Made by a program: the position numbers and the translations under genes. The notes beneath the pieces were generated by a model. The model had not been told where the DNA came from and did no database searches. It was given only the letters and a program-made list of their open reading frames with translations. Below are positions 50,233-57,932 of a stretch of DNA of 64,000 nt, one piece after another. Source of the stretch: Ruminimicrobiellum sp045223915 (GTDB taxonomy: Bacteria > Elusimicrobiota > Endomicrobiia > Endomicrobiales > Endomicrobiaceae); assembly GCA_045223915.1 (NCBI GenBank), contig JBGUZU010000005.1, positions 62,001 to 126,000 of the forward strand. The letters are read 5' to 3'. Each line of letters opens with the position of its first letter. Position 1 is the first letter of the stretch.

Positions 50233-50879
50233 ACATAGCATCAATTATAGATCATACTTTGTTGAAACCAAATGCAACATATAAAGATTTTAAGTTGCTT
50301 TGCGAACAGGCTGTTGAAAACAGATTTTGTTCTGTGTGTGTACCGCCTTTTATGGTTGAAAGTTGTAAAAAAGCTTTAAATAATACCGATGTAAAAGTAT
50401 GTACGGTAATAGGATTCCCTTTAGGTTATAATAGTTGCATAGGTAAACTTATAGAGACCAAGCAAGCTTTAAAAAACGGAGCTGATGAAATAGATGCCGT
50501 TATAAATATTTCTGCTTTCAAATCAAAAGATTTTAATTATGTTGAAAAAGAAATAGCTTTACTGAGAAAAGCAACTGTAAATAAAATTCTTAAAATAATA
50601 GTTGAAACTGCATATTTGAACCAAGAAGAAAAAGAAAAGATAGCTAAAATAGTTATGAATAATGGTGCTGATTTTTTAAAAACGTCTACAGGTTTTGCTC
50701 CATCCGGAGCAACTGTCGAAGATATTAAATTTTTTAAAAAAATATTAAAAAACAATGTGAGGATAAAAGCTTCCGGCGGAATATCTACATACAAACAAGC
50801 CGAAGAATTGATAAGAGCCGGTGCAATTAGATTGGGAACATCAAAGTCTTTGCAGTTGTTAACAGATGACGATGAATAA
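50226..50879 (+). CDS. deoC: Deoxyribose-phosphate aldolase
   Basis: 217 residues. Cleaves 2-deoxyribose 5-phosphate into glyceraldehyde 3-phosphate and acetaldehyde. Class I aldolase motifs: IDHTLLKPNAT at the N-terminus, VCTVIGFPLGYNS, GADEIDAVINI, IVETAYLNQEEK, the Schiff-base Lys in DFLKTSTGF (K152) and IKASGGISTYKQAEELI. It overlaps the DUF4139 gene by 7 bases and the GAF sensor gene by 14. With deoB and the nucleoside phosphorylases downstream it completes deoxynucleoside breakdown. Confidence 0.97.
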   Translation: MVNIASIIDHTLLKPNATYKDFKLLCEQAVENRFCSVCVPPFMVESCKKALNNTDVKVCTVIGFPLGYNSCIGKLIETKQALKNGADEIDAVINISAFKSKDFNYVEKEIALLRKATVNKILKIIVETAYLNQEEKEKIAKIVMNNGADFLKTSTGFAPSGATVEDIKFFKKILKNNVRIKASGGISTYKQAEELIRAGAIRLGTSKSLQLLTDDDE

Positions 50880-52572
50880 AACAATAGTTAAACATGTATC
50901 AATAATAATATCTTTAATTTTGCTTATAGTTTTGGTATGGTTTTTGTTTGTGTATGTTTTTTTTGATAACGAATTGAAAAAAAGCATATATCCCATGATA
51001 GATGATTCTAAACAATTGCTATCTGAAATAGTAAACAAAAATTTTGCGGTTGAAAAAACAAGAAAATTTATTTCCGATTTTGAAAAGAAAGAATATATAC
51101 GATATTTAACGATCACAAACAAACAAGAAAAGAACACTCCAACAAAAATAAATTCGGCAATATTATCTGTTTTAAAATTATCATATCCTATAAAAAGTGA
51201 AAATTCCGTTGTAGGTTGGGTAGAAGTATGGCCTTCATACGAACTTTTTGCAAAAATATTTTCCAGCGGCGCAAATATAACAATATTGTTAATGTCAATT
51301 ATTTTTTTATTGATAGGGTTCATTTTTGTTGCATATCTTTACATAAAAAAATATGTTTTTGATCCTTTCAAACAAATAAAAATTATGATAAACAATATTG
51401 TTATGGATAAAGAAGTAACTATTGATGAATCCAATGAATACGGAATATGGAAAAACATATTTTTTGATTTAAAGAAGTTACATAATAAAGTTTTTGATGT
51501 TAACACTACAATGAACTTATTGTTTTCGGCGACAAGCATTGTAAGTTCGGATTTGGAACTTGTAAATTCTGTTCACGTTGTATTTAATGTAGTTCAAAAA
51601 AGAATAAAAAATTCTATGTGTGCACTTTTTATTCCCGATGAAAGCGGACAGTTGAAAGTGTTTGCAAAAAACGGGTTATTAAATAACGATATAACTTTTA
51701 TGCATCAGGATTCTAATAATTATGTATGGGTGACATATGAAGAGAAAAAAGAGATTATTGTAAATGATGAAAATAAGATAACGAAAGAAAATTTGGGCGG
51801 ATTATGTGACGAAAAGATTGGTTCTATTATGGCTATTCCTTTGATAGATGAAAATAAGAATTGTATTGGAGTCTTTATTGTAGTAAGTAAAATAGCAAAT
51901 TCTTTCAATTCTGATAATATTGATATTATAAACAGTGTTTCAAAATATTTGGTTGCATTGATAAACAGAATAAAAGATTATCAAAAAATAAAAGAAACAA
52001 ACAGAAAATTGGAAATTGAAATAGAAACGGCATCAAAAGAACTTATAGAAACAAACAGTATTTTGGTAAAAAAAATAAAAGATATAAGAAATGTTTCGGA
52101 CATTGCTTTTCATGCAACTACGAGAATAGATATAGCCGATTCTATGGAATATATTACATCAAAGATGAAAGAAATTTTGGGTATAGAAAAGTTCGGTATT
52201 TTTACATACAATAAAGAAGAAGGTGTTTTGTATTCCGTAAGGGGATCTTTCGGTATGGAAAACATCTTAAAAATTGTTAACAAAAAAGGTACAATTTATA
52301 ATGATATAATAAACAGCGGTAATCGTGTTGTTGTAAATAAAGATTCTGATTTAAAAGATTATTCTCGTAATTTGATAAACGACAGTGTAAAACTAAAATC
52401 CGCAGTATTTTTACCTGTAAAGCAGGGAAACGATGTTATTGCAATAATTGTTGCTATTAATAAGAAGGATTCAAACTTCAATTGTACCGATGTAAAGGCA
52501 TTGGAACACATATCTGTTATTATTTATGGTATAATAGAAAGAATGAATCTTTATAAGAAAATTAAAAGTTAA
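50866..52572 (+). CDS. Membrane-bound two-GAF sensor protein without output domain
   Basis: 568 residues. A transmembrane helix (about 11-32), an extracytoplasmic sensor part of some 100 residues, and a second helix (about 138-160) are followed by a GAF domain (about 215-365), a coiled coil (about 375-410) and a second GAF domain (about 415-565). No histidine kinase, GGDEF, EAL, PP2C or DNA-binding domain is seen, so it must act through a partner or bind ligand for another protein. It starts inside deoC (14-base overlap; a second in-frame ATG at 50872 is equally possible) and ends 19 bases before the transketolase genes. A role in sensing nucleosides or sugars is suggested only by that position. 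Confidence 0.75.
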   Translation: MTMNKTIVKHVSIIISLILLIVLVWFLFVYVFFDNELKKSIYPMIDDSKQLLSEIVNKNFAVEKTRKFISDFEKKEYIRYLTITNKQEKNTPTKINSAILSVLKLSYPIKSENSVVGWVEVWPSYELFAKIFSSGANITILLMSIIFLLIGFIFVAYLYIKKYVFDPFKQIKIMINNIVMDKEVTIDESNEYGIWKNIFFDLKKLHNKVFDVNTTMNLLFSATSIVSSDLELVNSVHVVFNVVQKRIKNSMCALFIPDESGQLKVFAKNGLLNNDITFMHQDSNNYVWVTYEEKKEIIVNDENKITKENLGGLCDEKIGSIMAIPLIDENKNCIGVFIVVSKIANSFNSDNIDIINSVSKYLVALINRIKDYQKIKETNRKLEIEIETASKELIETNSILVKKIKDIRNVSDIAFHATTRIDIADSMEYITSKMKEILGIEKFGIFTYNKEEGVLYSVRGSFGMENILKIVNKKGTIYNDIINSGNRVVVNKDSDLKDYSRNLINDSVKLKSAVFLPVKQGNDVIAIIVAINKKDSNFNCTDVKALEHISVIIYGIIERMNLYKKIKS

Positions 52573-52591
52573 TATATAATGGGGGAAGCAA

Positions 52592-53416
52592 ATGGAAATA
52601 GCTGATTTGAAAATTATATCAGCATCTGTAAGAAAAGAAGTTCTTAAAATGTTGAATAAGGCCGGTTCCGGTCATCCGGGTGGAAGTTTATCTGCCGTAG
52701 AACTTTTGGTGGATTTATATAATAATCATATGAATTTTAACAAAGATAATTGGCAAGATAAAAACAGAGATTATTTTGTTCTTTCAAAAGGTCATGTTTG
52801 CCCCGTTTTATATGCTGTTCTTGCACAAATAGGTTGTATTCCTAAAGAAGAGTTGGATACATTAAGAAAAATCGGTGGTCGTTTACAAGGTCATCCTGCC
52901 ATGGATAAACATATTCCCGGTATAGAAGTTTCTACCGGTTCTCTGGGATACGGACTTTCAATAGCAGCAGGTATCGCAAAAGGTATGAAAGCATTAAAAC
53001 AAGATAACAGAGTATACGTTCTTATGGGTGACGGTGAACAACAGGAAGGATCTGTTTGGGAAGCTGTTATGGCCGCACCTCATTTTAAACTTGACAACTT
53101 GTGTGCGATTGTTGATTGTAACGGATTACAAATAGACGGTAAAGTTGAAGATGTGTTAAATATCAACCCGATAGCGGATAAGTACAGAGCTTTCGGATGG
53201 AACGTTATAGAAATAGACGGACATAATTTAAAAGAAGTCGATGAAGCGTATACAAAAGCAAAACAGTGTAAAGGGAAACCTACAGCTATAATGGCAAAAA
53301 CCATAAAAGGTAAAGGTGTATCTTTTATGGAAAATGTTGCAGATTGGCATGGTAAGGCTCCTAATGCAGAACAGTTGGAACAAGCTCTTAAAGAAATAGA
53401 TGCAAGTTTAAAGTAA
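52592..53416 (+). CDS. Transketolase, N-terminal subunit
   Basis: 274 residues, the thiamine-diphosphate (PP) half of a split transketolase. Motifs: LNKAGSGHPGGSLSAVELL, FVLSKGHVCPVLYAVL, VSTGSLGYGLSIAAGIAKG, and the cofactor motif GDGEQQEGSVWEA followed by LCAIVDCNGLQIDG. With the C-terminal half it moves two-carbon ketol units between pentose phosphates, giving fructose 6-phosphate and triose phosphate. A strong GGGGGAAG ribosome site precedes the ATG. Split transketolases are normal in many anaerobes and archaea, so this is not a frameshift: the halves have separate ribosome sites and a 29-base gap. Confidence 0.95.
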   Translation: MEIADLKIISASVRKEVLKMLNKAGSGHPGGSLSAVELLVDLYNNHMNFNKDNWQDKNRDYFVLSKGHVCPVLYAVLAQIGCIPKEELDTLRKIGGRLQGHPAMDKHIPGIEVSTGSLGYGLSIAAGIAKGMKALKQDNRVYVLMGDGEQQEGSVWEAVMAAPHFKLDNLCAIVDCNGLQIDGKVEDVLNINPIADKYRAFGWNVIEIDGHNLKEVDEAYTKAKQCKGKPTAIMAKTIKGKGVSFMENVADWHGKAPNAEQLEQALKEIDASLK

Positions 53417-53445
53417 ATAATTTTTTAAAATATAAGGAATAAATT

Positions 53446-54396
53446 ATGGTAAATGTTTTTGGTAATAAAGCTACAAGGTTTGGTTTTGGTGAAGGACTTG
53501 TTGAATTAGGCAAAAAAAACGATAAAATTTTTGTTCTCGGTGCAGATACCGTTTCCTCCGTTGCAATAAACGGTTTTCAAAAAGAGTTTCCGGAAAGATT
53601 TGCTAACGTGGGTATTGCGGAAACAAATTTGTTGGGAATGGCTGCCGGACTTGCCGTTGCAGGTTTTGTACCTTTTGTTTCCACTTACGGAGTTTTTGCT
53701 TCCGGAAGACCTTGGGAACAAATAAGAACAACGATTTGTTATTCGAATTTAAATGTTAAAATCGGCGGTTCCCATTCCGGTCTTATGGTTGGTCCTGACG
53801 GGGCTACCCACCAAGCTTTGGAAGAAATTTCCATAATGAGATGTTTACCTCACATGACGGTTCTTGTTCCCTGCGATTTGGTTGAAACTAAAAAAGCAAC
53901 AATTGCAGCTGCGGATTATAACGGACCTGTTTATATAAGGTACGGCAGAGAAAATGTTCCTATTATTACCGAAGATAAAACACCTTTTGAAATAGGTAAA
54001 GCCATAAAAATGAGAGAAGGCAGTGATGTTTGTATTATGGCTTGCGGTTCAATGGTATATGAATCTTTAATGGCTGCAGAACTTTTGGAAAAAGAAGGAA
54101 TAAAAGCAAGAGTTTTAAATATACATACAATAAAACCTATAGATAAACAAGCAATAATCGATGCCGCAAAAGATTGCGGTGCGATAGTAACTGCCGAAGA
54201 GCACCAAATTTTCGGCGGATTCGGAAGTGCTGTTGCCGAAGTCATTGTTGCCAACAGTCCTGTTCCTATGGAATTTGTAGGAGTTAACGACACTTTCGGT
54301 GAATCGGGGAAACCGGCAGACTTAATTGTAAAATACGGTTTGAAAGACGTAAATATTGTTGAAGCTGTAAAAAAAGTTTTAAAAAGAAAAAAATAA
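53446..54396 (+). CDS. Transketolase, C-terminal subunit
   Basis: 316 residues with the Pyr domain (GADTVSSVAINGFQKEFP, then RFANVGIAETNLLGMAAGLA holding the catalytic Glu; FASGRPWEQIRTTICY; GGSHSGLMVGPDGATHQALE) and the C-terminal domain (VCIMACGSMVYESLMAA, TAEEHQIFGGFGSAVAE). It assembles with the N-terminal subunit encoded upstream. It ends at a region with two short dyads and the first of three copies of a 12-base element. Confidence 0.96.
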   Translation: MVNVFGNKATRFGFGEGLVELGKKNDKIFVLGADTVSSVAINGFQKEFPERFANVGIAETNLLGMAAGLAVAGFVPFVSTYGVFASGRPWEQIRTTICYSNLNVKIGGSHSGLMVGPDGATHQALEEISIMRCLPHMTVLVPCDLVETKKATIAAADYNGPVYIRYGRENVPIITEDKTPFEIGKAIKMREGSDVCIMACGSMVYESLMAAELLEKEGIKARVLNIHTIKPIDKQAIIDAAKDCGAIVTAEEHQIFGGFGSAVAEVIVANSPVPMEFVGVNDTFGESGKPADLIVKYGLKDVNIVEAVKKVLKRKK

Positions 54397-54506
54397 TAAA
54401 TTGTCACAGACAATTTAGGTTATGAGTTTATTGGATGATAAGGTTATAGGTTAAAAAACTAAAGAATTAACCTTATAAAGCTAAAGAGTTGTAATTATAA
54501 ATTGTC
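54394..54506. promoter_or_regulatory. Intergenic region before deoB with two dyads and a repeated 12-base element
   Basis: A 7-bp hairpin AAATTGT/ACAATTT (54398-54404 with 54410-54416), a perfect 9-bp dyad ATAAGGTTA/TAACCTTAT (54438-54446 with 54468-54476), and TTATAAATTGTC at 54495-54506, five bases before the deoB ATG. A one-mismatch copy of this 12-mer begins at 54394, and an exact copy stands at 55735-55746. No ribosome site precedes deoB. Function unknown; regulatory role inferred from position. Confidence 0.45.
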
Positions 54507-54511
54507 CTAAT

Positions 54512-55714
54512 ATGGTAAACATTAACAGAATAATTCTTATAGTATTGGATAGCGTCGGGGCAGGAGAACTTCCCGATGCTTCTAAATACGATGATTTAGG
54601 TACAAACACTTTAAAACATATTTTCGAAAAATCGGGGAAAGATTTTGTTCTTGAAAATATGGGAAAACTCGGACTGTATAATATAGTTCCGTCTCCTTAC
54701 GATTATAATCCGAAAGACATAGTTGGTTGTTACGGTAAAATGGCAACATTGTCACCTGCAAAAGATACAACCGCAGGTCATTGGGAACTTTCCGGTATAG
54801 TGTTGGATAAACCTTTTCCTACTTATCCGAACGGATTTCCGAACGACTTAATAGAAGAATTCAAAAAACAAATCGGAACAAAAATTTTAGGTAATTGTGT
54901 AGCTTCCGGAACGGAAATAATAAAACAGTTAGGAGAAGAACATTATAAAACAGGATATCCTATCGTTTATACGTCTGCAGATTCCGTTTTTCAAATTGCA
55001 GCCGCCGAAGACAGCGAAAAGTTCGGCGGGCTTGAAAGACTTTATGAAATATGTGAAATTGCAAGAAAATTGTTAAAAGGAAACCATGCTGTAGGCAGGG
55101 TTATAGCAAGACCTTTTGTTCGAATGGAAGACGGAACTTTTAAAAGGACAACAAACAGAAAAGATTATTCGTTAACACCTCCGGAAACAACAATTTTAGA
55201 TAAAATAAAAGCAGATGGCGGGAATGTTATTGCCGTAGGTAAAATAAAAGATATATTTAATAATAAGGGAATAGTTACCGCTTACCATACCGTAGGAAAC
55301 TCTAACGGAATACAAGTTACTGTCGATTCAATAAAGAGTTCCGATTGTTCTAAAAAGCAGTTGATTTTTACAAACTTGGTAGACTTTGATATGCTTTGGG
55401 GACACAGAAGAAATGTTGAAGCTTATGCCCAAGGATTGAAATCTTTTGACGAAAAATTACCGGAAATAATCAGTTTTATGAAAGATACGGATTTGCTTAT
55501 GATAACCGCAGATCACGGATGTGACCCTACATATACAAAACATACCGATCATACAAGAGAATATGTTCCTTTAATGGTTTACGGTAAAACAATAAAACAA
55601 AACATAAGTTTGGGAACAAGAAAATCTTTATCGGATGTTGCTCAAACTATAGCCGATATTTTTGAATTGGAACCGATGAAAAACGGAACAAGTTTTAAAA
55701 AGGAAATAATTTAA
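54512..55714 (+). CDS. deoB: Phosphopentomutase
   Basis: 400 residues. Converts ribose or deoxyribose 1-phosphate to the 5-phosphate, the step joining nucleoside phosphorolysis to deoC and rpiB. Alkaline phosphatase superfamily metal motifs: ILIVLDSVGAGELPDASKY, the TAGHWE motif with the phosphorylated Thr, FTNLVDFDMLWGHRRN and MITADHGCDPTYTKHTDHTR. Length is standard. The ATG has no ribosome site and lies just after the 12-base element, so initiation may be leaderless or unusual; a TATAAA is 10 bases upstream. Confidence 0.97.
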   Translation: MVNINRIILIVLDSVGAGELPDASKYDDLGTNTLKHIFEKSGKDFVLENMGKLGLYNIVPSPYDYNPKDIVGCYGKMATLSPAKDTTAGHWELSGIVLDKPFPTYPNGFPNDLIEEFKKQIGTKILGNCVASGTEIIKQLGEEHYKTGYPIVYTSADSVFQIAAAEDSEKFGGLERLYEICEIARKLLKGNHAVGRVIARPFVRMEDGTFKRTTNRKDYSLTPPETTILDKIKADGGNVIAVGKIKDIFNNKGIVTAYHTVGNSNGIQVTVDSIKSSDCSKKQLIFTNLVDFDMLWGHRRNVEAYAQGLKSFDEKLPEIISFMKDTDLLMITADHGCDPTYTKHTDHTREYVPLMVYGKTIKQNISLGTRKSLSDVAQTIADIFELEPMKNGTSFKKEII

Positions 55715-55734
55715 GAATAAGCATTATTGTTTAG

Positions 55735-55746
55735 TTATAAATTGTC
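55735..55746 (+). repeat. Second exact copy of the 12-base element TTATAAATTGTC
   Basis: Identical to 54495-54506 and placed in the next intergenic gap, between deoB and the purine nucleoside phosphorylase gene. A TATAAT follows at 55759-55764 with no clear -35. Confidence 0.5.
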
Positions 55747-55804
55747 TTTTAATTATGCTATAATTATTGGTAGTAAATCTAAATAAAAATTTGTTATAAA
55801 ATTT

Positions 55805-56620
55805 ATGTTATTAAATCAACTGCAAAAAACTAAAAATTTTATAAGAAAAAAAATAAAAACTAATCCCAAAATTGCTTTAATTTTAGGATCCGGATTAGGC
55901 AATATTCAAAACCAACTGAAAAATCCGATAAGCATACCTTACAATAAAGTTCCTTACTTTAAACAGTCGACGGTTAAAGGTCATAACGGAAAACTTGTTT
56001 TCGGTAAGTTAAATTCAACCGATGTCATGGTAATGAGCGGCAGATTTCATTATTATGAGGGTTATAGTATGCAGGATATAACATATCCCGTAAGACTTAT
56101 GAAACTTTTGGGTATAGAAAAATTAATTATAACTTGTGCGGTTGGAGCAATTAACAAAAAGTATAATTTGGGCGATATAGTTGTTATAAAAGATCATATA
56201 AATTTTATGGGCAACAATCCTTTGATAGGGAAACATTACGATGAGTTCGGTGACAGATTTCCTGATATGACAAACATATACGATGACAATGCAATAAACA
56301 AAATATTAAAAATAGCAAAAAGTAAGAAGATAAAAGTTCACAAGGGAGTATATTTTGCCGTTAGCGGACCTTCGTATGAAACGCCTGCGGAAATTAATGC
56401 TTACGGAAAGTTGGGCGGAGATGTTGTGGGAATGTCGTTAGTTCCCGAAGCAATAGTTGCAAATCAAATGGGTATTAAAGTATCTGCTTTAACTTATGCA
56501 TCAAACAAAGCAAGCGGACTATCAAAAAAAAGTTTAACACATGAAGAGGTTTTACAGTCAGGCAAAAAAGCTGCTGTTTCAATGGAAAAAATAATAACAA
56601 GTTTTGTAAAGGAACTTTAA
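55805..56620 (+). CDS. punA: Purine-nucleoside phosphorylase (trimeric, PNP/MTAP type II)
   Basis: 271 residues. Splits purine (deoxy)nucleosides with phosphate into base and (deoxy)ribose 1-phosphate. Motifs: ALILGSGLGNI, VKGHNGKLVFGKL, the VMSGRFHYYEGYSM phosphate-site region, CAVGAINKKYNLGDIVVIKDHIN, and YFAVSGPSYETPAEINAYG with GGDVVGMSLVPEAIVA. No ribosome site is seen. Its stop overlaps the next start by one base (TAATG), which couples it to the pyrimidine enzyme. Confidence 0.95.
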   Translation: MLLNQLQKTKNFIRKKIKTNPKIALILGSGLGNIQNQLKNPISIPYNKVPYFKQSTVKGHNGKLVFGKLNSTDVMVMSGRFHYYEGYSMQDITYPVRLMKLLGIEKLIITCAVGAINKKYNLGDIVVIKDHINFMGNNPLIGKHYDEFGDRFPDMTNIYDDNAINKILKIAKSKKIKVHKGVYFAVSGPSYETPAEINAYGKLGGDVVGMSLVPEAIVANQMGIKVSALTYASNKASGLSKKSLTHEEVLQSGKKAAVSMEKIITSFVKEL

Positions 56621-57921
56621 TGAGAGCTTATGATGTAATTTACAAAAAAAGAAACGGACAAAAGTTATCAAAAGAAGAAATATCTTTTATGATAGAAGGA
56701 TATACTAAACATGAAATCGCAGACTATCAAATGTCTGCTTTTTTGATGTCTGTTTATTTTCAAAATCTTGATGATGAAGAAACTTTTTATCTTACAAATG
56801 CAATGGCAAATTCCGGAGAAATTTTAGATTTAAGTTTTTTGGACGGGCCTACAGCGGATAAACATTCCACAGGCGGAGTAGGTGACGGTACATCATTGCT
56901 TATAGCTCCGATACTTGCAAGTTGTAATATTTATGTTCCTATGATGTCGGGCAGAGCATTGGGACATACCGGCGGGACACTCGATAAATTGGAATCTATT
57001 CCGGGATTTAATGTTAATCTTGATATAACAGAATTTATTTCCGTTCTAAAGAAAAATAAGTTTGCTATGATAGGTCAAACAAAAGAAGTTGCACCGGTAG
57101 ATAAAAGAACATATGCATTAAGAGATGTTACTGCTACCGTAGAATCTATACCGTTAATTTGTTCGAGTATAATGTCTAAAAAAATTGCGGAAGGTGCGCA
57201 AAACATATTGCTCGATGTAAAAACCGGTAATGCGGCATTTATACAGGAATACGAAAAATCTAAAATGTTGGCAGAAAAAATGGTTAGTGTAGGAAAAAAG
57301 TTCGGAAGAAATATGACTGCCGTTATTACCGATATGGATGAACCGTTGGGAACTGCCGTAGGTAACAGTTTGGAAGTTATACAAACAATAGAAGCACTGA
57401 AAAATAAAATAAATAATGATTTTGTTCAATTAAGTATAGATTTGGCGGCATTTTCTATTTTGCAGGTAGGATTAACAAAAACTTTTGAACAGGCACAAAG
57501 TTTAGCTAAAGAAAAAATTACTTCGGGACAAGCATTAAATAAGTTTATAAAAATGATAGAATTACAAAAGGGAAATGCAAAAGTTGTAGATGATTATTCC
57601 GTTTTCGGTAAAGCCAAAAATGTTTGTTATGTAAAAGCAAAAGAAACCGGTTACTTGAAGTTTTCAAATACAAGAAATATAGGAATAGCTTCTTGTTTAT
57701 TGGGTGCCGGAAGGCTGAAAGTTGAAGATAAAATAGATCCCGTAAGCGGTATAATTATTCATAAAAAATCGGGCGATTTTGTAAACAAAAACGATATAAT
57801 ATTTGAGTTACACCATAACAAAACAGATGTTGATAATGTTACAGAAATATTAAATTCTTCCTATACCGTAAGTAACGAAAAAACAGAGCAAAATAAAAAA
57901 ATTAAATATATAGCAAATTAA
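56620..57921 (+). CDS. Pyrimidine-nucleoside (thymidine) phosphorylase
   Basis: 433 residues. Phosphorolysis of thymidine, deoxyuridine and probably uridine. Motifs: the YQMSAFLMSVYFQNLDDEET helical part, DKHSTGGVGDGTSLLIAPIL (phosphate site), MSGRALGHTGGTLDKLESIPG and YALRDVTATVESIPLICSSI. The C-terminal domain has VGLTKTFEQAQSLA. Sequence alone does not separate thymidine phosphorylase (deoA) from the broader pyrimidine type (pdp). It is translationally coupled to the purine enzyme and followed 11 bases later by recJ. Confidence 0.95.
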   Translation: MRAYDVIYKKRNGQKLSKEEISFMIEGYTKHEIADYQMSAFLMSVYFQNLDDEETFYLTNAMANSGEILDLSFLDGPTADKHSTGGVGDGTSLLIAPILASCNIYVPMMSGRALGHTGGTLDKLESIPGFNVNLDITEFISVLKKNKFAMIGQTKEVAPVDKRTYALRDVTATVESIPLICSSIMSKKIAEGAQNILLDVKTGNAAFIQEYEKSKMLAEKMVSVGKKFGRNMTAVITDMDEPLGTAVGNSLEVIQTIEALKNKINNDFVQLSIDLAAFSILQVGLTKTFEQAQSLAKEKITSGQALNKFIKMIELQKGNAKVVDDYSVFGKAKNVCYVKAKETGYLKFSNTRNIGIASCLLGAGRLKVEDKIDPVSGIIIHKKSGDFVNKNDIIFELHHNKTDVDNVTEILNSSYTVSNEKTEQNKKIKYIAN

Positions 57922-57932
57922 AAGGAGAAAAA

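Noticed and set aside
52592..54396. Transketolase as a frameshifted single gene
   Set aside because: The two halves have separate starts, a 29-base gap and the known split-subunit layout.
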